Assembly: GCA_025055575.1 (NCBI GenBank)
Contig: JANWWP010000017.1
Location: 19,764-83,763, forward strand
Direction: 5' to 3'
Source of the DNA: Flavobacteriales bacterium
Lineage (GTDB): Bacteria > Bacteroidota > Bacteroidia > CAIKAF01
Length of the DNA: 64,000 nucleotides
A program made the position numbers and the translations under genes. Numbering within the stretch: position 1 is the stretch's first letter; the number at the start of each line of letters is the position of its first letter. The notes beneath the pieces were generated by a model that was not told where the DNA came from, did no database searches, and saw nothing but the letters and a program-made list of their open reading frames with translations. Of this stretch, positions 45,562-53,897 are shown piece by piece.

Positions 45562-47369
45562 CACGACATTTTGTTTTGGGGCCTACTTTGGAAAGGAGTC
45601 TTTTCTTTTTTGTTTATTTTTTTCAATATCCAAAGGCCAGAATAGTGAAGGCCGTAACCGAAACATAAGGACATGAGGGGATATAAAACAATATGATAAC
45701 GGCTGAAATCAATCCAAATAAAATCGGCGGTACCTACAAACAGCACCAGAAAACCAAGTGTTATAAGCAAAGCGGGTGAAGCCAATCGTTGCCTAATCAA
45801 AAGACGCCAGCCAGAAAACAGCAAAAGGAACCATCCCAGCAAGGTGAAGAATCCGTCTAAAGGATTGCCGGGAAAGGGCAACAAGTGGCCCAATGTGCCA
45901 TAATATCGGTCTGGCTCCACCACAAGGAAGTTTCGTTTGAACAGCAGGCGGTACTTGTCGGAAGTTTTGCCTTCCACCACTTCTATGTAAGGGCGAAGTT
46001 CTTTGGTGTTCACATAACTCTGTTTTTTCTTGTGGCTGGCCACTTGCCAACTGCCAACCCGCGTGCCTTCGGCCAGAGCAATGCTCTCTCCCGCGCGGAG
46101 GGTGTCCGTCACAGGATATTGGGCTCCGGGGCCGGCATGTCCGAATACATACTCTTTTCCCCGCACCGGGGTGAATTTTGTTCGTTGGTCTTTTGCGCGC
46201 CGGGAAAAGTAACCATCCACACTTTGGCGCGTGGTCCGCATCATGGCCAGGGGCTGATCCCGGTATAAAGGATTAAAAGCCAGAAAAACAGCACCCCCAC
46301 CCATGATGATGATAAACCCCGAAAGAATTAATTTTAGAACACTTATTTTATTTGTCCGAAATTTTCGTATTTTTATAAGAACCAATACGCCCAAAAGGCC
46401 GGTAGCGATATAAGCAAAAAGGGCGTCGTTGAGCTTGGATCCAACACCCAGTCCAAAGAGAAGCGCCGTGCCAAGGGTCCAGCCCCCCCAACCTTTCCAG
46501 GATGGATTATCTATAGAATTCAAGACATTTTGAAAACAAGCCAAAGAGGCCACCATAAAAAAGATGGAAGAGCCGTCCAGACCTACCGCTGTAGAAGATT
46601 GAATGAAATAAATGTTGAACACGAGAAAAAGGGCCGCCAGAAATCCCGGCCAGAACCCTAGCCAAAGCCAGCCCAACAAAAACACTAGTTTTATAGTGCC
46701 GGCTGTGAATAAGGCATTGGGAATACGGGCCAGCGCTAAATATTTGTGGGGGACATAATTAAAAGTAACGTTGGTGGGCGTGCCTTCCGGATCACGGTAT
46801 TCAAAGTATCCGAAGGGATCTGGTTTTTCTTTGGAAAAATTTTCGATACAAAAACCCATGATGGCTTTCCCCACATTCGGCGCCTTCCATCCAAAGGTCC
46901 ATAAGGCATTGTCCACCCACTGAAAGCGCGTTCTGGGAAACTTCAAAGTGTCGTACTTCACGGCAAAAGACATGGCCTGCCCCAAGGTGTCCCACTGGAT
47001 AAAATCCCAGGGGAAGCGCAGGGTGTCCGGATCGAAAAAGGCGAGGCGGTTGTAAGGAAAAATTCTGCCTCCCAGGCGGGTTTCTCCCAGTTTATCCACA
47101 AATACATCCACGCCGTTTTTGTAGGCGTAGGTAGGGAACCAATTATCTAATTTTTGAGTGGGTCTCACATAGCCTTTGAATAACATGTGGTAGGTGGAAA
47201 TGGAGGCACCCGTCCACATTTCTTCGTCATAGCCCTGGGACGGGCGCCGTTCGATATCAATCATCCAGAGGGAATACAGCAGCCCCCCCAGAGCCACCGC
47301 TATGAAAACCGCTTTTTGCCAAAGCGGCGATCGTTTGAACAATGTAAAAAAATTTTGATGCTCAACCAT
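45561..47369 (-). CDS. GT39/PMT-like polyprenyl-phosphate glycosyltransferase
   Basis: 602 residues, about eleven transmembrane helices. The first loop contains SQGYDEEMWTGAS, matching the acidic DE loop of PMT/ArnT enzymes. A large soluble insertion (about 400-500, rich in charged residues, including GHAGPGAQYPVTDTLRAG) lies between membrane segments. It probably transfers a sugar from a polyprenyl-phosphate donor across the membrane. Coupled to the methyltransferase at 44614-45561. Confidence 0.78.
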   Translation of the reverse strand: MVEHQNFFTLFKRSPLWQKAVFIAVALGGLLYSLWMIDIERRPSQGYDEEMWTGASISTYHMLFKGYVRPTQKLDNWFPTYAYKNGVDVFVDKLGETRLGGRIFPYNRLAFFDPDTLRFPWDFIQWDTLGQAMSFAVKYDTLKFPRTRFQWVDNALWTFGWKAPNVGKAIMGFCIENFSKEKPDPFGYFEYRDPEGTPTNVTFNYVPHKYLALARIPNALFTAGTIKLVFLLGWLWLGFWPGFLAALFLVFNIYFIQSSTAVGLDGSSIFFMVASLACFQNVLNSIDNPSWKGWGGWTLGTALLFGLGVGSKLNDALFAYIATGLLGVLVLIKIRKFRTNKISVLKLILSGFIIIMGGGAVFLAFNPLYRDQPLAMMRTTRQSVDGYFSRRAKDQRTKFTPVRGKEYVFGHAGPGAQYPVTDTLRAGESIALAEGTRVGSWQVASHKKKQSYVNTKELRPYIEVVEGKTSDKYRLLFKRNFLVVEPDRYYGTLGHLLPFPGNPLDGFFTLLGWFLLLFSGWRLLIRQRLASPALLITLGFLVLFVGTADFIWIDFSRYHIVLYPLMSLCFGYGLHYSGLWILKKINKKEKTPFQSRPQNKMS

Positions 47370-47417
47370 GAAGCAAATAAAAAGACAAAACTATCTGTTT
47401 TACTTTGCAAGAAGCTT

Positions 47418-48800
47418 ATGGAACGCTTTATAGATTGCATTAATCCTGCCACCGGAGAAATTTTTGATAAGGTGGCCGCACCTACCACCGGCGCCATAGA
47501 TGAAGCTTTTCAAAAAGCACGCGAAGTCCTTGGCCCCTGGTCACAAACGCCTTTGGAAGATCGTAAGGCCATCATCCGCCGCTTTGCCGACATCGTTTTG
47601 GCCGATTTGGATTCCTTGGCTGTTATTCTGACGCGTGAAACAGGAAAACCCATTCAACAAGCCCGGAACGAAATCCGGAATGCCGATAAACGCATTCGCT
47701 TTTTTCTGGACATTGCAGATCGGTTCCTCACCGAAGAAGTGGTGTATGAAGACGAAAAAATTGAAGAATCCATTGCCTATGAACCGCTGGGGGTGGTGGT
47801 CAATATTTCAGCCTGGAATTATCCATACAATGTGGGCTACAATGTTTTCATTCCGGCCTTGGTGGCTGGTAATGTGGTGCTTTATAAACCGAGCGAGCTG
47901 GCCCTTCACACCGGTTTAAAATTTGAGGAAATGTGGCAGCGGGCCGGACTTCCACCCCACGTGTTCACCACGCTGCCGGGCGATGGCATCACGGGGGCCT
48001 ACTTGAGCGCCCACGTGCCCGCGGATGGCTATTTTTTCACGGGCTCCTACGCCACGGGGATGAAAATTCTTAGCGCAGTACGCGAAAGGACGGTACCCGT
48101 GCAGCTGGAACTGGGCGGCAAAGATCCGGCCTACGTCACTGATGATGTGTCCGATGTTGGACAGGCCGCTGTGGCGCTCGCCGATGGGGCTTTTTACAAC
48201 TGTGGTCAGAGTTGCTGCTCGGTGGAACGTATCTACGTTCACGCTTCGATTTACGAAGCGTTTCTGCAGCACTTTGTTGAAGAAGTTAAAAGCTATAAAA
48301 TGGGCGACCCCATGGATGAATCCACCTACATTGGACCGCTCACCCGGGCCGCCCAATTGGAGGTGTTGGAAACCCATGTAGCCGATGCTCTGGCGCAGGG
48401 AGCCCGGTTGCTGGCTGGCGGGCGCCGGATAGCCCGGCCGGGCAATTGGTTCGAACCCACCGTGCTGGCCGATTGTCATCACAGCATGCGCGTGATGCGC
48501 GAAGAAAGTTTTGGGCCGATCATCGGCATCATGCCCGTCAAAGACGATGAAGAAGCCATTGCCCTCATGAACGACACTTCCTACGGCCTCACGGCCGCTG
48601 TGTACGGCGGAGACAGAGCCCGCGCAGAGCGCATTTTTTCGCGGCTCAACACCGGCACCGTGTATTTTAATGCCTGCGACCGCGTGAGCCCTTATGTGCC
48701 CTGGAGTGGCCGCGGCCACTCCGGAATGGGGCTCACACTTTCTCATTTGGGTTTGCGCGCCTTCACAAAAACAAAAAGCCGACACATTCTTAAAAAATAA
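47418..48800 (+). CDS. NAD(P)-dependent aldehyde dehydrogenase (succinate-semialdehyde dehydrogenase-like)
   Basis: 460 residues from the ATG at 47418. Catalytic Asn134 (SAWNYP), Glu231 (ELGGKDP) and nucleophile Cys266 (GQSC) are in place. Cofactor-binding FTGS and the C-terminal SGRGHSGMG segment match the SSADH/glyceraldehyde-oxidising branch of the superfamily. The frame is open 77 codons upstream, but the MERFIDCINPATGE start matches the family. Diverges from the GT39-like gene with a 48 bp spacer. Confidence 0.9.
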   Translation: MERFIDCINPATGEIFDKVAAPTTGAIDEAFQKAREVLGPWSQTPLEDRKAIIRRFADIVLADLDSLAVILTRETGKPIQQARNEIRNADKRIRFFLDIADRFLTEEVVYEDEKIEESIAYEPLGVVVNISAWNYPYNVGYNVFIPALVAGNVVLYKPSELALHTGLKFEEMWQRAGLPPHVFTTLPGDGITGAYLSAHVPADGYFFTGSYATGMKILSAVRERTVPVQLELGGKDPAYVTDDVSDVGQAAVALADGAFYNCGQSCCSVERIYVHASIYEAFLQHFVEEVKSYKMGDPMDESTYIGPLTRAAQLEVLETHVADALAQGARLLAGGRRIARPGNWFEPTVLADCHHSMRVMREESFGPIIGIMPVKDDEEAIALMNDTSYGLTAAVYGGDRARAERIFSRLNTGTVYFNACDRVSPYVPWSGRGHSGMGLTLSHLGLRAFTKTKSRHILKK

Positions 48801-48998
48801 GAACCATGTACACGCGCAGCCAGCGAGGTATAAGATTTGTATTAATTTTTTACAGGAAAATAATTAAATTCAGATGAAGCCTGCACTGAATTTTTGAATG
48901 GGAAGAAAGAAAAATTATGTATGGGTAAATTTGGCCAATCGTGGCCATAAGGAATTCTACAATTTCCTTACAATACCTACTCCCAGGAATGAAAAAGG

Positions 48999-49724
48999 TT
49001 ACTTTCGAGCACTTAGAATGCAACGTTGGGAAGCGGCTTCATCAAAGGGATCCAGAGCGTAGCTTCCCCATTCCTGAAGGATTTCAAAATGGCTTTTTTG
49101 TAGCATTTCCCTAAGATCCTGTGCCGAGTATAAGCGCACTTTTTCGTGAAAAGCGGTGTCCTCATCCACGAAAATGTCTTTACAAATGTGGTTGTTTGTA
49201 GCGTATTTTACAATTCGGTAGCGGTGGCCGTGAATGATTTTTATCGACTCTGTTCTTTCAGTACCGGCGAGCAGGCGGGCATTAAAAAAATCTAATATCA
49301 AAAGTCCGCCCTTCCGAAGCGCACGATACACATTTTCTAAGACCCCGGTATTTTCTGCATCCGAAAAATAACCAAAGGAGGTGAATAGAAGCAACACCAC
49401 ATCAAAAGCATCTGAATCGTTGAGGCGCCGCATATCCCCCACCTGAAACTGCATGCCGGGAAGGGTGTGCCGCAGGCAATATTCAATATTTCGGGGCGCA
49501 ATATCTAATCCGGTTACCCGGTGCCCCATGCGGTGTAGGATCCGGGCGTGGCGGCCGCGCCCACAGGCCAAATCCAAGACTTCCAATCCTGGGGGCACAT
49601 GGAGTGCTTCCATCACCCTTTGTAGAAAAAATTCAGCCTCGCCTTCATCTCTATGGGCATACAGCCGATGATAATGCTCCGTATCGAACCAGGCGCTGAA
49701 CCATTCCTTATTTTCGCTCCCCAT
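48999..49724 (-). CDS. Class I SAM-dependent methyltransferase
   Basis: 241 residues from the ATG at 49724. N-terminal WFDTEHYHRLYAHRDEGEAE is typical of the small cytosolic methyltransferases annotated as type 11/25. Motif I is LDLACGRGRHARIL and motif IV is FDVVLLLFTSFGYF. Substrate unknown. Its ATG overlaps that of the head-to-head threonine aldolase gene in the tetranucleotide CATG (49722-49725). Confidence 0.86.
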   Translation of the reverse strand: MGSENKEWFSAWFDTEHYHRLYAHRDEGEAEFFLQRVMEALHVPPGLEVLDLACGRGRHARILHRMGHRVTGLDIAPRNIEYCLRHTLPGMQFQVGDMRRLNDSDAFDVVLLLFTSFGYFSDAENTGVLENVYRALRKGGLLILDFFNARLLAGTERTESIKIIHGHRYRIVKYATNNHICKDIFVDEDTAFHEKVRLYSAQDLREMLQKSHFEILQEWGSYALDPFDEAASQRCILSARK

Positions 49725-50778
49725 GAATGCTTCCTGCAAAAGTAGAGCGGAGGTTGCTCACAGTTTCGCCAGCGATAACAACACCGGCATTCATCCCCTG
49801 GTGCTGGAAAAAATCCAGGAGGCCAACCAGGGACAATTTCTGGCCTACGGCGACGATCCCTGGACGGAAAAAGCACGGCAGCTTTTTTGTGAAAAGCTAG
49901 GGCGTGCAGCAGACATCTTATTTTTTTTGACGGGCACAGGCGCCAATGTAGTGGCCATGGCGGCGATGCTGCAATCCTGGGAAGCGCTCATTGCGCCCTG
50001 GCAGGCCCACCTGAACGAGGATGAATGCGGCGCCCCGGAAAAATTTACGGGTTCCAAAATAATAACCGTGAAGCGCCCGGACGGAAAACTAGGCCCCGAG
50101 GATGTTGCGCCGTTTCTCATGCAAAGAGGCGACGTGCATCGTGTGCAGCCCCGCGCGGTATCCATCACGCAAAGCTCTGAATTTGGGCGGATTTACAGCC
50201 TGGAAGAAATACGACGCCTGGCGGATTTCCTGCATAAAGAGGGCCTATACCTTCATGTGGATGGGGCCCGTCTGGCCAACGCCTGTGCCGCCCTTAACTG
50301 TGGGCTGAAAGAGATGATCGCGGGAACCGGCGTGGACATCGTGTCTTTTGGCGGCACGAAGAACGGGCTTTTTCAGGCAGAAGCCCTCCTTGTATTGAAC
50401 GAAAATCTAATATCTGCGGCGCGTTTTCTTCAAAAACAAGCCATGCAACTGCCCAGCAAAATGCGGTTTGTGGCGGCCCAATTTGTGGCTTACCTGGAAG
50501 ATGACCTTTGGTTGCGCCTGGCCGGCCATGCCAACAGGATGGCTGTGCATTTGGCCGCAGCCTTGAACGAACTGCCTCGGGTGCGTCTCGCGCATCCCGT
50601 GGAGGCCAATGCCGTTTTTGTATATGTGCCGGCGGAGTGCGTGGAAGCGTTGCGGGCCGGGGGATATTTTTATTTATTCGATGAAACCAGCTCCATGGCC
50701 CGCCTGATGTGCAACTACGACACCACTCCAGAAGATATTCAAACCCTTGTGGAGCATTGGCGCCGGACGCTTGCTTGA
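49723..50778 (+). CDS. Low-specificity L-threonine aldolase / beta-eliminating lyase family
   Basis: 351 residues, PLP fold type I. The family N-terminus SFASDNNTGIHP, active-site Asp180 in HVDGARLAN and PLP-binding Lys213 in SFGGTKNG are present. Cleaves L-threonine (and allo-threonine) to glycine and acetaldehyde; close relatives act as L-serine or tyrosine-family lyases. The ATG at 49723 is the only good start, placed 13 codons before the SFASDN motif, and it overlaps the divergent methyltransferase ATG. Confidence 0.9.
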   Translation: MNASCKSRAEVAHSFASDNNTGIHPLVLEKIQEANQGQFLAYGDDPWTEKARQLFCEKLGRAADILFFLTGTGANVVAMAAMLQSWEALIAPWQAHLNEDECGAPEKFTGSKIITVKRPDGKLGPEDVAPFLMQRGDVHRVQPRAVSITQSSEFGRIYSLEEIRRLADFLHKEGLYLHVDGARLANACAALNCGLKEMIAGTGVDIVSFGGTKNGLFQAEALLVLNENLISAARFLQKQAMQLPSKMRFVAAQFVAYLEDDLWLRLAGHANRMAVHLAAALNELPRVRLAHPVEANAVFVYVPAECVEALRAGGYFYLFDETSSMARLMCNYDTTPEDIQTLVEHWRRTLA

Positions 50779-50817
50779 GGCAGCGTAAACCAAGACTATG
50801 TGGTATGGATAATAGGG

Positions 50818-52092
50818 TCAATGCCGGTTGGCGGCAAAATCCCGTAAGCCGGTCACCAAGCGGTCCAAATCCGCGGGGCGGGTGTATACATGGGGCGTCA
50901 CACGAATTCCGTTGATGGCTTCGTATTTGATGGTGACCACGTGCACCTTGTACTTTTCCATGAGAAATGCGTCCAGTTTTTCCGCATCCACCCCCTCGAA
51001 CCCTACTGTGGCAATAGCGCCGGAATGCTTTTCATCTAAAGGACTATAGAAACGAATGCCTGGCAAATCTTTCACCTTTTCCACCCAGTAGTTTTTTAAA
51101 AAACGCAGACGGCGCTCTTTGCGTTCATCCCCGATGATCTGATGAAAATTAAGGGCATGACCGATGGCTTGTTCGATGGGAAAGGACCGTGTGCCCAAGG
51201 CCTCAAACTTGCGGATGTCGCCGCTGCGCGGCTCGGGCGGCGCAAGCAGGGGCCACACCTCGGGAATGCGGTCTTTTTGAATATACATCATGCCGCTTCC
51301 AATGGGCGCGCACAGCCATTTATGCAGGCTGGTGCCCCAATAGTCGCAGCCGAGCTCACGCAGGGAATGCCGCAGGTGGGCAAAGGCATGAGCCCCATCC
51401 ACCAGCACCCGGATACCGCGTGCGCGCGCGGCATCCGCTATGCGCCGTACGGGCAGAACTTGTCCATTCCAATTGATTACGTGCGTGATGTGCACCACGC
51501 GGGTGCGGCGCGTGAATTTTGAAATGTAGGCCTCTGCAAGCCGGGCATCATCCGTGTCCAAGAGATCTGTTTCGGCGTACACCAGCTGGATTTTATCTCT
51601 CAGAGCCCTTTGTTTCCAGGCATTCAGCATGTTGGGATAGTCGTACCTGTTCACCACAACCTCATCCCCGGGCGCCAGATCTAAACCAAAAATGAGGGTT
51701 TCTAAACTTTCGCTGGCATTGCGGTTGATGGCGATTTCTTCAGGACTCACGCCCGCCTGCTCGGCCAGCTTTTCGCGCAGCGGTTCGCGGCCTTTGTCCA
51801 GGATACGCCACATGTAGTAGGTAGGGCCTTCGTTGCTTAGACGGTTGTAAGCTTCGAGCGCTTCCTGCACCACTTTGGGCTGAGGGCTCACACCTCCGTT
51901 GTTCAGGTTGATAATATTAGGGGATACCGTGAAAGCCTGATGAATCCAATTCCAAAAATCCTCTTCGGGCGCGTGGTCCGCAGGGCGGGTCTGTAGCCAC
52001 GCGCTTTCCCCGGGCAACCGGAGAGCCGGGAACAAGACCCCGCCGGCCAGGGCCGCCGCACTCTTTCGAAGAAATGTACGGCGCTGTGTCAT
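50818..52092 (-). CDS. Tat-exported class V aminotransferase
   Basis: 424 residues. The N-terminus MTQRRTFLRKSAAALAGGVL is a twin-arginine signal, so a folded PLP enzyme is exported to the periplasm. The class V fold shows NNGGVSP, cofactor Asp232 in VDGAHAFAHL and Lys258 in GTSLHKW. It resembles isopenicillin-N epimerase and cysteine desulfurase-like proteins, but the reaction is not known. It is convergent with the threonine aldolase gene, 39 bp away. Confidence 0.9.
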   Translation of the reverse strand: MTQRRTFLRKSAAALAGGVLFPALRLPGESAWLQTRPADHAPEEDFWNWIHQAFTVSPNIINLNNGGVSPQPKVVQEALEAYNRLSNEGPTYYMWRILDKGREPLREKLAEQAGVSPEEIAINRNASESLETLIFGLDLAPGDEVVVNRYDYPNMLNAWKQRALRDKIQLVYAETDLLDTDDARLAEAYISKFTRRTRVVHITHVINWNGQVLPVRRIADAARARGIRVLVDGAHAFAHLRHSLRELGCDYWGTSLHKWLCAPIGSGMMYIQKDRIPEVWPLLAPPEPRSGDIRKFEALGTRSFPIEQAIGHALNFHQIIGDERKERRLRFLKNYWVEKVKDLPGIRFYSPLDEKHSGAIATVGFEGVDAEKLDAFLMEKYKVHVVTIKYEAINGIRVTPHVYTRPADLDRLVTGLRDFAANRH

Positions 52093-52244
52093 AGCATAAA
52101 GGTATTAAACCACAAGTTGATTCAGAATTCACGAAAAAAAAATTAGCCAAGGCATTCCAAGCCCCCTTTATTATCTATCGTACAATATCTCTACGAGCGG
52201 CATTTTAAAAAGATTTCCCAGGGGATTTTTTGTAAAAAACCCCA

Positions 52245-53141
52245 TTAATTAAACTTCAGAGCATTGCGCATATCGTTGCCCCATAAAAGCTTGGTGCGAA
52301 GGGTTTCCAAGTGGTCGTGCGGACTCAGACGCACCAGACGCAGACGCCATGCGCTCAGGAGAACCTCAATTTCGGAGCCCACGGGGAGATAGACAAAACG
52401 GGAATCCAAGGAGGAAATGATACGGGTGCTGCGGCTTTGCACCACGAAACGTAAGCGGGTGTTATCTGCCAGTACAATGGGCCGGACGTTTAGATTGTGC
52501 GGGGCAATGGCAGCCATGACTAATACGGGACTTGAAGGCGTAATGACCGGCCCGCCACAGCTGAGCGCATAGGCTGTGGAACCGGTGGGTGTGGCCACCA
52601 CCAGCCCGTCCGCCCAGATGTTGCTGAAAAAAAAGTCATCAATGTAGGTTTCTACATGAATCATGGAAGAGGTGTCCGTTTTGACAACGGTGAATTCGTT
52701 GAGACCAAGACCAAAATCATCCAAAGGTTTTCCTCCCACCAGAGCCTGTACCAAACTTCGTTCTTCAGCCACGAAAAGACCTTCCTTCAGGGCATGTAGT
52801 ACTTTTTCCAATCCGGAAACTTCGGCCGTGGAAAGATACCCGAGTCGGCCTACGTTAATGGCTACGACGGGCACTTGTGTAGGGTAGATCAAGGGGAGCG
52901 CACTGAGGAGCGTCCCATCACCGCCCAGACTGAAAAAAAAATCCGGCAGGGGGGCCAGTTCTTTCAGGTGGTTAAAGGTTTGGAGATGCGATGGCAGTGA
53001 AAGTCCGGAGTTATCACACAATACTCTATATGAATTGTGAAAAACCAGTTCTGACCTCTGGTTGGATAAGGTATTGATGATTTTCTGAACCCCCTCTCTG
53101 TTGCGGGAATCTATGGTACGTCCGTAAAGGGCAAAACGCAT
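52245..53141 (-). CDS. nadK: NAD kinase
   Basis: 298 residues. Phosphorylates NAD to NADP. GGDGT at 73-77, LNE with the following VVKTDTSSM, and ADGLVVATPTGSTAY are all diagnostic. It lies 9 bp after the CBS-domain gene, a pairing often kept in Bacteroidota, so the two are probably one operon. Confidence 0.96.
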   Translation of the reverse strand: MRFALYGRTIDSRNREGVQKIINTLSNQRSELVFHNSYRVLCDNSGLSLPSHLQTFNHLKELAPLPDFFFSLGGDGTLLSALPLIYPTQVPVVAINVGRLGYLSTAEVSGLEKVLHALKEGLFVAEERSLVQALVGGKPLDDFGLGLNEFTVVKTDTSSMIHVETYIDDFFFSNIWADGLVVATPTGSTAYALSCGGPVITPSSPVLVMAAIAPHNLNVRPIVLADNTRLRFVVQSRSTRIISSLDSRFVYLPVGSEIEVLLSAWRLRLVRLSPHDHLETLRTKLLWGNDMRNALKFN

Positions 53142-53150
53142 GACATTAGT

Positions 53151-53813
53151 TTATGTGTCCGAAAGGTAGGACATCAATAATTCGTACCGCAAACGGAGGT
53201 CATCCTTATCTGGGGACTCGTGGTACGAGGCTTTGATGGTGTACCCGTGCTGAAGAAGCGCAGCTTCCACGGCGCTTAAGTCCATTTTGTTGAACTTGAG
53301 CGTCATTTCCATAAGACCTGTCTGAGGGTTTACATCGGAATACACGCTCATAATGCCGGTATTCTGGCTTTCCACCAAGTGGGCTATCCGGGCCACGCTA
53401 TAATCGCGGGCCGGCATTTCCAAAACCACTACTCCCCCCGGTTCCCGGAACGACCAGATAGAAGCGAAGCGGAGCAACAGTTCTTTCTGCACAATGGAAC
53501 CTACATAGCGGCCCTCATCCAACACAGGTAGCACGGAAACCTGAGCTTCTGCCAGAAACCGGAGAACGTCAAGGGTGTGGCGATAGCCTTCCACATAGAT
53601 TTGGCGCAAGGGTACAATTCCCGAATTTAAGGGCGCCTGAGGCTGATTATTTTCAAATAAATCTTCTTCAAAAACAAGCCCGAGAAATTCCTGACCTCTC
53701 ACCACAGGCAGATGGTTCACACGGAACTCTTCCATCCATGCAGCGGCGCGCTCCAGCGTTTCTTCTGGCCGGAGGGAAGGCAACATTTCGGAGACCAGTT
53801 CGCGCGCCAACAT
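53151..53813 (-). CDS. CBS-domain protein linked to nadK
   Basis: 220 residues from the ATG at 53813. Two CBS motifs (about 7-60 and 70-122) and a C-terminal ACT-like segment (VVVLEMPARDYSVARIAHLVESQNTGIMSVY). CBS pairs bind adenine nucleotides, so a role in sensing AMP/ATP or NAD(P) for NAD kinase is plausible, inferred from position only. Confidence 0.87.
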   Translation of the reverse strand: MLARELVSEMLPSLRPEETLERAAAWMEEFRVNHLPVVRGQEFLGLVFEEDLFENNQPQAPLNSGIVPLRQIYVEGYRHTLDVLRFLAEAQVSVLPVLDEGRYVGSIVQKELLLRFASIWSFREPGGVVVLEMPARDYSVARIAHLVESQNTGIMSVYSDVNPQTGLMEMTLKFNKMDLSAVEAALLQHGYTIKASYHESPDKDDLRLRYELLMSYLSDT

Positions 53814-53897
53814 AAAAAGGTATATTAAAAACGCTTCCGGCGGCAAAATTGTTGCCTCCGGATCAAGAGACCAAATCCTAAGAAAAAGCGATGCTTT

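Noticed and set aside
47916-48785. 289-codon open frame opposite the aldehyde dehydrogenase
   Set aside because: Antisense shadow; the plus strand has complete catalytic residues.
48801-48998. Short inverted repeats in the 198-bp spacer after the aldehyde dehydrogenase (TGGCCA repeats, AAGGAA/TTCCTT)
   Set aside because: Stems are 6 bp or contain a bulge and lack a T-run, so I do not call a terminator or RNA.
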